In this document: one piece after another, positions 39,896 to 48,306 of the stretch | Numbering within the stretch: the stretch's first letter is position 1 | How the letters are laid out: the number at the start of each line of letters is the position of its first letter | Origin: JBQTIY01 sp052387675 | GTDB lineage: Bacteria > Planctomycetota > B15-G4 | Length of the DNA stretch: 64,000 bases | Reading direction: 5' to 3' | Assembly (NCBI GenBank): GCA_052387675.1 | Contig: JBQTIY010000002.1 | Span: 62,001 to 126,000, forward strand | Translations under genes and position numbers: made by a program | The notes under the pieces: model-generated | Told to the model about the DNA's origin: nothing | What the model saw: only the letters and a program-made list of their open reading frames with translations | Databases searched by the model: none

Positions 39896-40510
39896 TCACG
39901 TCGGCCTGTACAGGCCTCGGCGCGTGATCTCGTGCCGCACCGCCGGAGCCAGAAAAGGCGGCTCGCGGCCCGCCTGCAAGGCTTGCCGAATCTCGGTGGA
40001 TGAGGCCGGATGCAGCGGCAGCCGCACGGCGCGGTGCTTCAGCCGGCTGCGCTCGGCAGCCGGCAGTCTGCTCAAGAGCGGATCCCAATCGACGGCCTGC
40101 CCCGGCCGGGCCACCGGACAGAGCGTGACGAGGGACAGCAGTTCACCGATGCGATGCCAACTCGCCAGGTCGGGCAGCAAATCGGTGCCGAGCACGAGGA
40201 AGAGTTCCGTGCCTGCCGGCCAGGCCGCGACGAGTTCCCTGGCAGTGTCCACGCTGTACGACGGCCCGTGGCGCTGGAGTTCGCGATCATCCACGACCAG
40301 ACGCGGCTGACCGGCGCAGGCCAAGTGCAGCAGTGCCAGGCGGTCGGCGCTGCTGGCCAGCACGCGGTCCAGCTTGTGTGGCGGCCGCGCTGCAGGAATC
40401 AGCAGCAGCCGTTCCAGGTTCAAGGCCTCGACAACTCCCCTTGCGACATGGAGATGGCCCTCGTGGGGCGGATCAAAGCTACCGCCCAGCCAGCCCACGC
40501 CGGACCTCAT
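39896..40510 (-). CDS. nadD: Nicotinate-nucleotide adenylyltransferase
   Basis: Adenylates nicotinate mononucleotide in NAD synthesis. The 204 residues show the nucleotidyltransferase start GGSFDPPHEGH (9-19), 'PAARPPHK', LGTDLLPDLASWHRI and the C-terminal SSTEIRQAL (ISSTxIR motif). It is preceded on the same strand by a DUF5989 microprotein and the DegP-like protease. The length is normal for bacterial NadD. Confidence 0.93.
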   Translation of the reverse strand: MRSGVGWLGGSFDPPHEGHLHVARGVVEALNLERLLLIPAARPPHKLDRVLASSADRLALLHLACAGQPRLVVDDRELQRHGPSYSVDTARELVAAWPAGTELFLVLGTDLLPDLASWHRIGELLSLVTLCPVARPGQAVDWDPLLSRLPAAERSRLKHRAVRLPLHPASSTEIRQALQAGREPPFLAPAVRHEITRRGLYRPT

Positions 40511-40570
40511 CGCGTCGCTCGGCGCAGGCGGCGCTGGCAGCTCATCGCAGCAGCGCGGGCGCTCAGAGGC

Positions 40571-40723
40571 TCAGTAGGCCGGGTACTGGAAATGCGTCTC
40601 GCCGGCGGCCTCACCCGGTGTGGGCTCGGTGAAGAGCATCCAGCCCACCAAGGCCAGCACGATGACGAGTGGCAGAATCCACCAGAGCTTGTTCTCTGCA
40701 AGGAAGCGACCAAAGGAGCTCAT
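40571..40723 (-). CDS. DUF5989-like single-pass membrane microprotein
   Basis: A 50-residue protein: a short amphipathic start (MSSFGRFLAENK), then a tryptophan-led membrane helix (LWWILPLVIVLALVGWMLF) and a polar tail ending in YPAY. The layout F-x3-L-x-E-x-K-x-WW-hydrophobic matches the DUF5989 family, usually found beside SxtJ and a carbamoyltransferase, neither of which is here. It is co-directional with nadD, with a -10-like TATGAT 48 bases upstream. The function is unknown. The family call is from memory of the motif. Confidence 0.72.
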   Translation of the reverse strand: MSSFGRFLAENKLWWILPLVIVLALVGWMLFTEPTPGEAAGETHFQYPAY

Positions 40724-40770
40724 GGCAGGGTGATCCAGGGGGACCGGACGGAGGGCGAGAGCAGGGCGCG

Positions 40771-40776
40771 ATCATA
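40771..40776 (-). promoter_or_regulatory. -10-like element before the DUF5989 gene
   Basis: TATGAT on the minus strand, ending 47 bases before the ATG at 40723, in the gap after the protease gene. It suggests independent transcription of the microprotein and possibly nadD. The -35 is weak. Confidence 0.4.
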
Positions 40777-40822
40777 ACCGCCGCGCCACGTCAGCGAAGC
40801 ACCAGCCCAGTGCAACACCGGC

Positions 40823-42181
40823 TCAGCGCAGCGTGAGCAGTCCTACGGAGGCGCCGTTGCCGCGCCAGACATGGACAGCAACACGCGTGCCCTTGGGCAC
40901 GTCGCGGATGAGGGCAAAGAGTTCCTCGGTGCTGTCCACCGTGCGGCTCCCGATGCCGTCGATGATGTCGCCGATGCGCAGACCCAGCAGGGCGCCTGGG
41001 CCGCCCGGGTCGACACGTTCGAGGCGCACGCCCTTGAACTGCGGATGGTCCACGACCTGCACGCCCATGCTGCGCCAGATCGTGAGCATGGGCGACTCGT
41101 CTTTGGCGAGAGTGAGGTCGACGCGCAGCGTGCGTGTTCCGCGCCGCACGGTGACCGGCACGGAGTCTCCGGGGCGCGCGCGCAAGAGCGCCTTGTTCAC
41201 ATCGAACTCCCAGGACACCGGCAGGCCGAGCAGTTCGACGAGTGTGTCGCCCGAGCGCAAGCCGGCCTGAGCCGCCGGCCCTTCCGGCTCCACGCTGGCG
41301 AGCGTGACCTCGCCTTCGGGATAGGTCGTCGTCGTCTCAAAGCCGGTCACGACCTCGCGCTGCAGACGCGGGTTCAGCAAATTCTGGATCAATGACTGCC
41401 GGACGCGGTCGATGGGGATGGCGAAGCCGATGCCTTGGGCATCGCCGCGAATGGCCCAGTTCAAGCCGATCACCTCGCCGCGCACATTGAAGAGCGGCCC
41501 GCCGCTGTTGCCCCGGTTGATGGGCACATCGATCTGGATGAAGTCCTTGAAAGAGGGGGTGAGTTGGCTGTTGAGGCCCGGGGTCGGCACCTGAACTTCG
41601 CGAAAGAGCGAACTCACCACGCCCGTCGCCACGCTGTTCTCCTGGCTCAGCGGGTTGCCGATGGCGATGACTGTCTCTCCAACCATGATGTCGGACGAGG
41701 TGCCAAGACGCGCCTTCACCAGCGGCCGCTCCGGGTCGGGCCGGATCTGCAGCAGCGCGATGTCATTCTCGATATCAGTGCGGATGAGCGTGGCCGGGTA
41801 ACTCTGCTCGGAGCGGTCCGAGAGGCGCACGCGGATGCCCTCGTTGCCCAGGGCGATGACGTGGGCATTGGTCAGGATGTAGCCCTCTTCATCGATGATG
41901 ACTCCGGATCCCAGGCTCGAGCGGCGCTTGTGGCTGCCCATGAGCTGGTTCCAGGGCGCCGGGATTTCCTCGAGCACATCCTGATAGACGCTCACCACGG
42001 CCGGGCCCACGTCGCGCACCACGCGCACGACCGGAGTCAGGCGCTCGCGCTGGGCGGGCGTCAGGCCGTCGTCATCGGACTGGGCCAGCGCTTGAGCCGG
42101 CGTGGTAGCCGGCATCAAGAGTGCCAGAGCAGTCAGCGCAGAGAAGACGGCGGGGCCTCGGCGAGCGGGACTCAAGCGCAT
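40823..42181 (-). CDS. DegP/HtrA-family periplasmic serine protease
   Basis: A 452-residue trypsin-like protease with a signal peptide (ALTALALLMPATTPAQALA). The catalytic triad is H107 (TNAHVI), D140 (ENDIALLQI) and S226 (RGNSGGPL). Two PDZ domains follow (GLRSGDTLVELLG and ALLGLRIGDIIDGIG). It degrades or refolds misfolded envelope proteins. ATG 42181 is chosen because the signal peptide follows directly; the longer reading from 42292 contains the tRNA-proximal repeats. It lies downstream of tRNA-Val on the same strand. Confidence 0.93.
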   Translation of the reverse strand: MRLSPARRGPAVFSALTALALLMPATTPAQALAQSDDDGLTPAQRERLTPVVRVVRDVGPAVVSVYQDVLEEIPAPWNQLMGSHKRRSSLGSGVIIDEEGYILTNAHVIALGNEGIRVRLSDRSEQSYPATLIRTDIENDIALLQIRPDPERPLVKARLGTSSDIMVGETVIAIGNPLSQENSVATGVVSSLFREVQVPTPGLNSQLTPSFKDFIQIDVPINRGNSGGPLFNVRGEVIGLNWAIRGDAQGIGFAIPIDRVRQSLIQNLLNPRLQREVVTGFETTTTYPEGEVTLASVEPEGPAAQAGLRSGDTLVELLGLPVSWEFDVNKALLRARPGDSVPVTVRRGTRTLRVDLTLAKDESPMLTIWRSMGVQVVDHPQFKGVRLERVDPGGPGALLGLRIGDIIDGIGSRTVDSTEELFALIRDVPKGTRVAVHVWRGNGASVGLLTLR

Positions 42182-42275
42182 GTCGTGACTCCAGCAGGAA
42201 CAGGCACAGCAGCGGCTTCCATACTCCGGCGTGCATAGCCTCGTTGGAGCGGGCCGGTGCGGCACTCGTCCAGCC

Positions 42276-42331
42276 ATGGTGGGCCCGGCCATGGTGGGCC
42301 CAGTGATGGTGGGCCCAGTGATGGTGGGCGC
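42276..42331 (-). repeat. 15-bp tandem repeats copying the tRNA-Val 3' end
   Basis: Read on the plus strand, ATGGTGGGCCCGGCC (42276-42290), then ATGGTGGGCCCAGTG twice (42291-42305, 42306-42320), then ATGGTGGGCGC (42321-42331), which is the 3' end of tRNA-Val itself. Each unit restates GGGCCCACCA on the minus strand, close to the GCGCCCACCA acceptor end. It lies between the tRNA and the protease gene. Confidence 0.85.
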
Positions 42332-42398
42332 AGCAGGATTCGAACCTGCGACCCCCAGCTTGTCGAGCTGGTGCTCTAACCAACTGAGCTATGCGCCC
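42322..42398 (-). tRNA. tRNA-Val (anticodon GAC)
   Basis: A complete 77-nt tRNA on the minus strand with an encoded CCA. The acceptor GGGCGCA pairs with TGCGCCC. The D-arm is AGCTCAGTTGGTTAGAGC. The anticodon loop TCGACAA gives GAC (plus-strand 42362-42364). The T-arm contains GGTTCGAATCC. It is followed by tandem copies of its own 3' end. Confidence 0.97.
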
Positions 42399-42495
42399 AC
42401 ATCCCGGCGTGGCGGGTTGGGGATCTTCCGCATTCCTGCACGCGCGATCAACGCAGCGTCCTCCTGGGGGCCTGTCCATCCAGGGACAGCGGCGC

Positions 42496-42525
42496 TTGTG
42501 GGGCCCGGGGCCCAGCCTCTAGACT
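42496..42525 (+). promoter_or_regulatory. Candidate promoter of ald
   Basis: TTGTGG (42496-42501), an 18-base spacer and TAGACT (42520-42525), 32 bases before the ald ATG. An inverted repeat CTGTCC/GGACAG (42472-42477, 42484-42489) lies just upstream of the -35 and could be a regulator site. The rest of the tRNA-Val/ald gap shows nothing else. Confidence 0.5.
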
Positions 42526-42557
42526 CCGGGGCCCTCATTCACTGCAAGGATCGAGCC

Positions 42558-43670
42558 ATGAAGATCGGCGTGCCCAGCGAGATCAAGTCCAGCGAGAACC
42601 GAGTTGCCATGGTTCCGGCGGGCGTGGACGCCCTCGTCCGAGACGGTCACCGCGTCTTTGTGCAGCAGGGGGCCGGTCTCGGCAGCGCCATCCCCGATGC
42701 GGAGTACACGCGCGCCGGTGCCCAGATCCTGCCCGATGCCGATGCGGTCTTCGGTGAGGCCGAGATGATCGTCAAGGTCAAGGAACCCATCGAGGTCGAG
42801 TACCAGCGCATCCGCAAGGGTCAGATCCTCTTCACGTATTTCCACTTCGCTGCCAGTGAGCCCCTCACCGACGCCATGCTTCGTTCGGGCGCACACTGCA
42901 TCGCCTACGAGACCGTGGTCAAGGGCGGCACCTTGCCGCTGCTCACGCCCATGTCCGAGGTCGCGGGCCGCATGGCCGTGCAGGAGGGCGCGAAGTACCT
43001 GGAGAAGCCGATGGGCGGACGCGGCGTGCTGCTGGGCGGCGTCCCGGGAGTGCACTCAGGCCGCGTGTTGATCCTGGGCGGCGGCGTGGTGGGCATCAAT
43101 GCCGCCAAGATGGCCGCGGGCCTCGGCGCGCGTGTCACGATCATGGACGTGGACATGGATCGTCTGCGCTATCTCGATGACGTGATGCCTGCCAACGTCA
43201 CGACGCGCTACAGCAACCGTCTGGCCATCCAGGAGGAGCTGACATCAGCAGACCTGGTCATCGGCGCGGTGCTCATCACTGGCGCCAAGGCGCCCAAGCT
43301 CGTGACGCGCGAGGATCTCAAGCTGCTGCCCAAGGGCGCGGTCATCGTGGACGTGGCCATCGATCAGGGCGGCTGCGTGGAGACGATCAAGGCCACGACG
43401 CACTTGGCTCCGGTCTACGAGGTCGACGGCATCGTGCACTACGGCGTGGCCAACATGCCGGGTGCAGTGCCGCGCACTTCCACCTTCGCGCTGACCAATG
43501 TCACGCTGCCCTACGCGCGCACCCTGGCGCGCCAGGGGCTGCGCCAGGCGCTGCGCGACGATCTCGCTCTGGCTCAGGGCGCCAACGTCATCGAGGGCGC
43601 GATCACACACCAGGGCGTGGCGCAGGCCTTCGGCCGGCCGCTCGTGGCCTTGCAGACCGCCTTGGGCTGA
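42558..43670 (+). CDS. ald: Alanine dehydrogenase
   Basis: An NAD-dependent enzyme that interconverts L-alanine and pyruvate plus ammonia. The 370 residues begin MKIGVPSEIKSSENRVAM, with VKVKEP, PMSEVAGRMAVQEGAKYLE, the NAD loop LGGGVVGINAAKMA, and TTRYSN, as in canonical Ald. The start is ATG 42558; a frame from 42231 would run through the tRNA. It may feed D-alanine/peptidoglycan synthesis or use alanine as a nitrogen source. The nuclease frame opens at its stop codon. Confidence 0.96.
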   Translation: MKIGVPSEIKSSENRVAMVPAGVDALVRDGHRVFVQQGAGLGSAIPDAEYTRAGAQILPDADAVFGEAEMIVKVKEPIEVEYQRIRKGQILFTYFHFAASEPLTDAMLRSGAHCIAYETVVKGGTLPLLTPMSEVAGRMAVQEGAKYLEKPMGGRGVLLGGVPGVHSGRVLILGGGVVGINAAKMAAGLGARVTIMDVDMDRLRYLDDVMPANVTTRYSNRLAIQEELTSADLVIGAVLITGAKAPKLVTREDLKLLPKGAVIVDVAIDQGGCVETIKATTHLAPVYEVDGIVHYGVANMPGAVPRTSTFALTNVTLPYARTLARQGLRQALRDDLALAQGANVIEGAITHQGVAQAFGRPLVALQTALG

Positions 43671-44299
43671 TCCGTCGGCGGCTCTTCGAGCGGCGGCGGG
43701 CCTGCCTCGCCGCCTGCGTCGGGCTCATCCTGCTGGCTGGGCGCTGGACGCAGCCCTCCGAGAGCAGCCTCAGCGTTTCGACTTTGTTGGGCCGCGTGGC
43801 CGTGCTCGATGGGGACACGCTGCAATGGCCTGACGGCCAGCGGCTGCGTTTGCCCGCGATCGATGCTCCTGAGTTGGGCCGCCCGCTGGCGCAGGAAGCC
43901 CGCGACTTTCTGGCGCAACTCCTCGATGGCCAGGCGTTCACACTGCATCCCGAACGGCCGGGGCGCGATGACTATGGGCGTCAGTTGGCCGACGTGCGCG
44001 TCGCGGGCCGCAGTCTTTCGCGAGAACTCCTGGTCCAAGGACTGGCCTGGGTGAGCGCCTCGCAGGAGCCGAGTTTGCTCGCGGCGCAGCGCGAGGCGGT
44101 CGCGGCCAAGCGCGGTGTCCACGCGAGGATTCCGCAGGCACGGCCCGGACTGCTGGTCTTGACGGACCAACGGATTCACCGGCCCGGCTGCCAGTGGCTG
44201 CGCAAGGGCGTGGGGGCGGGAGATGTGAGCAGCGACCTGGCCGCGGCCTTCGCCAGCGGGCGCGCACCCTGCCGAAGCTGCCTCGTTTGGCCGCCGTGA
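43670..44299 (+). CDS. Secreted thermonuclease (SNase-like), probable ATC start
   Basis: Staphylococcal-nuclease fold. The catalytic residues R60, D65 and E68 (RLRLPAIDAPEL) and R104 (DDYGRQLADV) are present, numbered from ATC 43670. The first standard start is TTG 43784, which would leave no export signal. Upstream, the same frame encodes a basic stretch and a hydrophobic core (RRRLFERRRACLAACVGLIL), a classic signal peptide. It begins at ATC 43670, which shares its A with the TGA of ald. A C-terminal Cys-rich block (HRPGCQW, CRSC) may be a metal site. It would cut extracellular or periplasmic DNA and RNA. Confidence 0.82.
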   Translation: MRRRLFERRRACLAACVGLILLAGRWTQPSESSLSVSTLLGRVAVLDGDTLQWPDGQRLRLPAIDAPELGRPLAQEARDFLAQLLDGQAFTLHPERPGRDDYGRQLADVRVAGRSLSRELLVQGLAWVSASQEPSLLAAQREAVAAKRGVHARIPQARPGLLVLTDQRIHRPGCQWLRKGVGAGDVSSDLAAAFASGRAPCRSCLVWPP

Positions 44300-44339
44300 G
44301 ACTCGGGACTCGGCGCGTGAAGCCCCTGCGATGGACCGC

Positions 44340-44345
44340 TACAGT
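44340..44345 (+). promoter_or_regulatory. Possible -10 of uppP
   Basis: TACAGT, ending 9 bases before ATG 44355; the weak -35 GTGAAG is 17 bases upstream. If real, the mRNA would have almost no leader. Confidence 0.35.
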
Positions 44346-44354
44346 CACTCCTGA

Positions 44355-45137
44355 ATGAGTGCTGCCACGGTCGGTGTCGGGATCTTCGTGCTGCTGGGAG
44401 CCTTGCAGGGGGCCACCGAGTTCCTCCCGGTGAGCAGCCACGGTCATCTTGTCCTCGTCGGCCAATGGCTGGACTTGAGTCGCGAGGGCGCACTGGGCCG
44501 CGAAGTCGCGCTGCACCTCGGCACGCTCGTGGCCGTTTTCATCTTCTGCCGCCGGGAAATAGCCTCCCTGGCGGGCCGGACCTCGCCGGGTTTGTGGAAG
44601 CTGGTCATCGCCTGCACGCTGGTGACTGCCGCCGTCGCGCTGCCCAGCGAGGAGTTCATCGAGGCCCGGCTCGCAAGCACGGGCTGGGTGGCGGCAGGCT
44701 TGGGCTTCAATGCCCTGCTGCTCATCGTGCTGGCGCCGCGCAACGACGAAGGCCAGTTGCGTGCGCTGAGTTCTGCCGGCTGGCGCGATGGCCTGCTGCT
44801 GGGTCTCATGCAGTCGCTGGCGCTGGTGCCGAGCGTGAGTCGTTCGGCCTGCACGATCGTCTGCGCTCTGTGGCTGGGCTACACGCGCGCCGAGGCCATC
44901 CGAGTGGCCTTCCTCGTGTCCATTCCGGCCGTGGGCGGCGCCATCCTGCTCAAGCTGCTGGGACCGGGCGGGGAGGCCGTGCTCGCTGAGCCCGGCCTCA
45001 GTGCCGGCCTCTTGGCCTCGCTCGTGGTGGGCCTGCTCGCGCTGCGCTTTCTCGTCGGCCATTCCGACGCGCGCTCGCTGCGCGGCTTTGGCCTCTACTG
45101 TCTGCTGCTGGGGCTAGTCGTTATCCTCGTCGGCTGA
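44355..45137 (+). CDS. uppP: Undecaprenyl-diphosphate phosphatase
   Basis: Recycles the lipid carrier C55-PP to C55-P for wall and polysaccharide synthesis. The 260-residue polytopic protein contains LQGATEFLPVSSHGHLVLV (active-site E and H region) and 'LVPSVSRSACTIV' (second motif with catalytic Arg/Ser). Residue spacing and length match BacA/UppP. It precedes gmd-rmd, compatible with surface-glycan work. TTG starts upstream were rejected in favour of ATG 44355. Confidence 0.93.
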   Translation: MSAATVGVGIFVLLGALQGATEFLPVSSHGHLVLVGQWLDLSREGALGREVALHLGTLVAVFIFCRREIASLAGRTSPGLWKLVIACTLVTAAVALPSEEFIEARLASTGWVAAGLGFNALLLIVLAPRNDEGQLRALSSAGWRDGLLLGLMQSLALVPSVSRSACTIVCALWLGYTRAEAIRVAFLVSIPAVGGAILLKLLGPGGEAVLAEPGLSAGLLASLVVGLLALRFLVGHSDARSLRGFGLYCLLLGLVVILVG

Positions 45138-45191
45138 GCCGCGCCGAGCGGCCGACCTGATCACTGCTCCGCAGCGAGGCTTCCCCCCGAC

Positions 45192-46154
45192 ATGGCGCGC
45201 AAGGCACTTATCACCGGCATCACCGGGCAGGACGGCAGCTATCTGGCCGAGTTGCTGCTGGCCAAGGGCTACGAGGTCACGGGCGTGGTCCGACGGGTCT
45301 CCACCGACCACTACGAGCGCATCGATCACCTCATTGATCGCGTCACGATCGTGGACGCCGACCTGCTCGATCAGTCCTCGCTCGTGGCCGCGCTGGAACA
45401 GTCGCAGGCCGACGAGGTGTACAACCTCGCGGCGCAGTCCTACGTGCCAACCTCGTTTCGCCAGCCGGTGCTCACAGCCGAGTTCACGGCAGTGGGCGTG
45501 GCGCGCCTGCTCGAGGCCGTGCGCCAAGTGCGACCCGGCGCCCGCATCTATCAGGCCAGCAGCAGCGAGATGTTCGGCCAGGTCACCGAGACGCCGCAGA
45601 CCGAGCAGACGCGCTTTCACCCGCGCAGCCCCTACGGCGTGGCCAAGGTCTATGGCCACTGGATCACGGTGAACTACCGCGAAGCCTATGGCATGCACGC
45701 CAGCTCGGGCATCCTCTTCAATCACGAGTCGCCACGCCGGGGACTACAGTTCGTCACGCGCAAGATCACGCACGCGGTGGCGCGCATCCGGCACGGGCTG
45801 CAAGAGCAACTGGCCCTGGGCAACCTCGACGCGCGGCGCGACTGGGGCTTCGCCGGCGACTACGTGGACGCCATGTGGCGCATGCTGCAGCAGGAGGTCC
45901 CCGGCGACTACGTGATCGCCACCGGCGAGACCCACAGCGTGCGCGAGTTCTGTGAGATTGCCTTTGCGCATGTCGATCTCGACTGGCGCAAACATGTCGT
46001 CACCGATCCGCGCTTTCTGCGGCCGGCAGAAGTGGACTTACTCCTGGGCGACGCCTCCAAGGCCCGCGCTCAGCTCGGCTGGCAGCCGCAGGTCGATTTC
46101 GCCGGCCTCGTCCGGCTGATGGTCGATGCCGACATGCGGGCCGTCCAGCCGTGA
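45192..46154 (+). CDS. gmd: GDP-mannose 4,6-dehydratase
   Basis: Converts GDP-D-mannose to GDP-4-keto-6-deoxy-mannose using bound NADP. The 320 residues show the Rossmann loop TGITGQDGSYLAE, YNLAAQSYVPTSF, SSSEMFGQVTETPQ, catalytic Y148-x3-K152 in RSPYGVAK, and FNHESPRRG. Its length is slightly short of the E. coli form (373). The rmd gene follows at 24 bases, so the product is GDP-D-rhamnose rather than fucose. No glycosyltransferase lies nearby. Confidence 0.94.
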   Translation: MARKALITGITGQDGSYLAELLLAKGYEVTGVVRRVSTDHYERIDHLIDRVTIVDADLLDQSSLVAALEQSQADEVYNLAAQSYVPTSFRQPVLTAEFTAVGVARLLEAVRQVRPGARIYQASSSEMFGQVTETPQTEQTRFHPRSPYGVAKVYGHWITVNYREAYGMHASSGILFNHESPRRGLQFVTRKITHAVARIRHGLQEQLALGNLDARRDWGFAGDYVDAMWRMLQQEVPGDYVIATGETHSVREFCEIAFAHVDLDWRKHVVTDPRFLRPAEVDLLLGDASKARAQLGWQPQVDFAGLVRLMVDADMRAVQP

Positions 46155-46178
46155 ACGCCGGGCCGGGACGCAACTGAG

Positions 46179-47129
46179 ATGCGCGCCTTCGTGACCGGCG
46201 GCGGAGGTTTCGCCGGTCAGCATCTGGCGGCGGAACTTCTGGCGGGCGGACACTCGGTCTTGCTCACCGGTCTCGGGGAGCCGCCGCAGGCCGGCGCCGC
46301 GCGCTGGGCAGAACTCGATGTGACCGACACGGCGGCCTGCCAGGCCCTGCTCGCGGCCGAGCGCCCGGAGTGGATCTTCCATCTGGCGGGCTATGCCCAC
46401 GTCGGGCAGGCCGAGCGAGAACCGGAACGCTGCTTGGCGGTGAACTTCGGAGGCAGCCGGAGTCTGCTCGAGGCGGCGCTTGCCGCAGCGCCGCAAGCGC
46501 GCGTCCTCGTCGCCAGCAGCGCCGAGGTCTACGGACGCGTGCCGCAGGAGCGCTTGCCGGTGACCGAAGATTTGCCCCTGTCACCCGCCACGATTTACGC
46601 GGTCAGCAAGGCCGCCGCGGAGATGGCGGCGCATCACGCAGCGGCTCGCGGTCTGGACGTGCTCATCCTGCGCCCCTTCAATCACATCGGCCCGGGCCAG
46701 TCCGAGAGTTTCATCACGGCGAACTTTGCCCGCCAACTGGCGCGTATCGAACTGGGGCGCAGCGAGCCGGTGCTGCGCGTGGGCAACCTGCAAGCCGTGC
46801 GCGACGTGGCGGATGTGCGCGACACGGTGCGCGCCTACCGGCTGCTGGCTGAGCGCGGCCGCACCGGTGAGGTCTACAACGTGACTTCGGGACGCGCCGT
46901 GGCCATGCAGGAACTCGTCGACACGCTGGTCACGCTCTGCCCTGTGCCCGTGCGCGTGGAACCGGATCCGGCGCGCATGCGCCCGCTCGACGTGCCCTTC
47001 ATCCAGGGCTCAGGGGCGAAGCTCGAAGCCGAAACCGGCTTCCGTTTCACGCGCGGCCTGCGCGACACCCTGCGGGACGTGCTGGCCTACTGGCGCGCCA
47101 TCGAAGCCGGCGGCGGCGAGCGCCGGTAG
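46179..47129 (+). CDS. rmd: GDP-6-deoxy-D-mannose reductase
   Basis: Reduces the Gmd product at C4 to GDP-D-rhamnose. The 316 residues start TGGGGFAGQHLA, contain VASSAEVYG, catalytic Y140-x3-K144 (IYAVSKAAAE) and LRPFNHIGPGQ, the Rmd-type block that separates it from fucose synthase. Its 3' end overlaps the convergent amidase gene by 43 bases. Confidence 0.88.
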   Translation: MRAFVTGGGGFAGQHLAAELLAGGHSVLLTGLGEPPQAGAARWAELDVTDTAACQALLAAERPEWIFHLAGYAHVGQAEREPERCLAVNFGGSRSLLEAALAAAPQARVLVASSAEVYGRVPQERLPVTEDLPLSPATIYAVSKAAAEMAAHHAAARGLDVLILRPFNHIGPGQSESFITANFARQLARIELGRSEPVLRVGNLQAVRDVADVRDTVRAYRLLAERGRTGEVYNVTSGRAVAMQELVDTLVTLCPVPVRVEPDPARMRPLDVPFIQGSGAKLEAETGFRFTRGLRDTLRDVLAYWRAIEAGGGERR

Positions 47130-48292
47130 GCCTCCACCCAAGGCTGCAGCCGCGTGCCCGGACACTCGGTGGGGTCCGCGCGAACTTCCTGGTGCGTCTT
47201 CACTGCGCTCGCCGGCAGGTCGAAGCGCTCGCGGCAACTGCCCAGCAGCGCCGTGAGCGAGGCGAGTTGCGCCTTGGTGGGTGAGGTGATGTTGAAGTTG
47301 CCGGTCAGGCAGATGCCGATCGAACCGCGGTTCTTGCCCACGCCCTCATGGGCACCCTGCCAGCGCAGCTCGCGCCCCTCCCAGATGCCGCCATCGGAAT
47401 CGATGAGGAAGTGGTAGCCCAGATCGGCCCACTTGTTCTGGTGGCTCGCTTGAAGCTGGCGCAGTTCACCAGGCATTTCGCTCGGGCTCCAGTTCGGCAT
47501 CGTGGAGTGATGAACCGTCAAGCGCACGACGGGCTGCATGGGGTCAAAGCGGCCGCGAATCGGCGCGGCGCCCCAGTCCTTGCGACGCTTGATGCCGGGC
47601 AGCAGCTCGTCGAGAGAGTCCGGCAGGCCCGAGGGCTTGACCGCGGGCTTGACGACCGGCGGCGGCGGCGGCGCGGGCTTGCGATCGAGCAGTGCGAGTT
47701 CCCAGCGTGCCAGTTCCTCGGCGCGGTAGGGAATGATTCGCTTACGGGTGCTCTCGGCCGCCGGATCCTTGGCTTCGAGCTGCGCAAGATAGGAGCGATA
47801 GCGCAGCGCCTCCGAGGGGCGCTTCGTCAGGGCGCTAGCCTGCGCATAGAGCCGGGCCGCTTCCTTGGGACGCTCGCGGCGCAGCTCGGCATCGCCGCGC
47901 AAGATCAGCAGCTCGACGGCGACCTCCGTCGGCATCTGGGGCCAATCCACTTCAGCACGCTGCAGAGCCAGGAGCGCCGAATGCGTGCGCTTGAGCTGGA
48001 GCAGCGACTGAGCCTGCACGAGGAGCAGCCGCGCGCGCAGCTCGGGATCAGCCGTCCGCGAGAGTTCGCGATCAGCGGCCGCGACGACCTCAGCAGGTTT
48101 GTTAGCCGCGGCGAGCGCTTCCAAGTCTTGCAGGAGCGCCTCGCCCGCACTCGGCAGGCTTGAGCCGTGACGGGCCCCGGTGGTGAGCGGTGTCGAGCGG
48201 GGCGTCGAGCACGCTCCCAGACCGAGCGCGAGCACCAGAAAACTCGCCTGCGTGACCGCGGTGAGCAGCGAGGCGACGACGGGGCGCGACAT
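47087..48292 (-). CDS. Lipoprotein N-acetylmuramoyl-L-alanine amidase (PGRP/Amidase_2)
   Basis: A 401-residue envelope enzyme. The lipobox LGAC ends at C28. A helical TPR-like region follows (~40-180), then a poly-Pro linker (PAPPPPPVV). The C-terminal PGRP/T7-lysozyme-like domain has zinc ligands H in LTVHHSTM and the later H in AVKTHQEVRAD, with Cys in ECPG. It would cut the muramoyl-L-alanine bond of peptidoglycan. It converges on rmd with a 43-base overlap. Confidence 0.87.
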   Translation of the reverse strand: MSRPVVASLLTAVTQASFLVLALGLGACSTPRSTPLTTGARHGSSLPSAGEALLQDLEALAAANKPAEVVAAADRELSRTADPELRARLLLVQAQSLLQLKRTHSALLALQRAEVDWPQMPTEVAVELLILRGDAELRRERPKEAARLYAQASALTKRPSEALRYRSYLAQLEAKDPAAESTRKRIIPYRAEELARWELALLDRKPAPPPPPVVKPAVKPSGLPDSLDELLPGIKRRKDWGAAPIRGRFDPMQPVVRLTVHHSTMPNWSPSEMPGELRQLQASHQNKWADLGYHFLIDSDGGIWEGRELRWQGAHEGVGKNRGSIGICLTGNFNITSPTKAQLASLTALLGSCRERFDLPASAVKTHQEVRADPTECPGTRLQPWVEAYRRSPPPASMARQ

Positions 48293-48306
48293 GGGATGCG
48301 ATCCTT

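Noticed and set aside
42276..42331. The 15-bp repeats as a CRISPR array or phage att site
   Set aside because: The units are contiguous without spacers, and no integrase or foreign genes lie nearby.
42231..42557. Upstream extension of ald through the tRNA and repeats
   Set aside because: It would translate tRNA-Val and the tandem repeats. ATG 42558 gives the canonical N-terminus.
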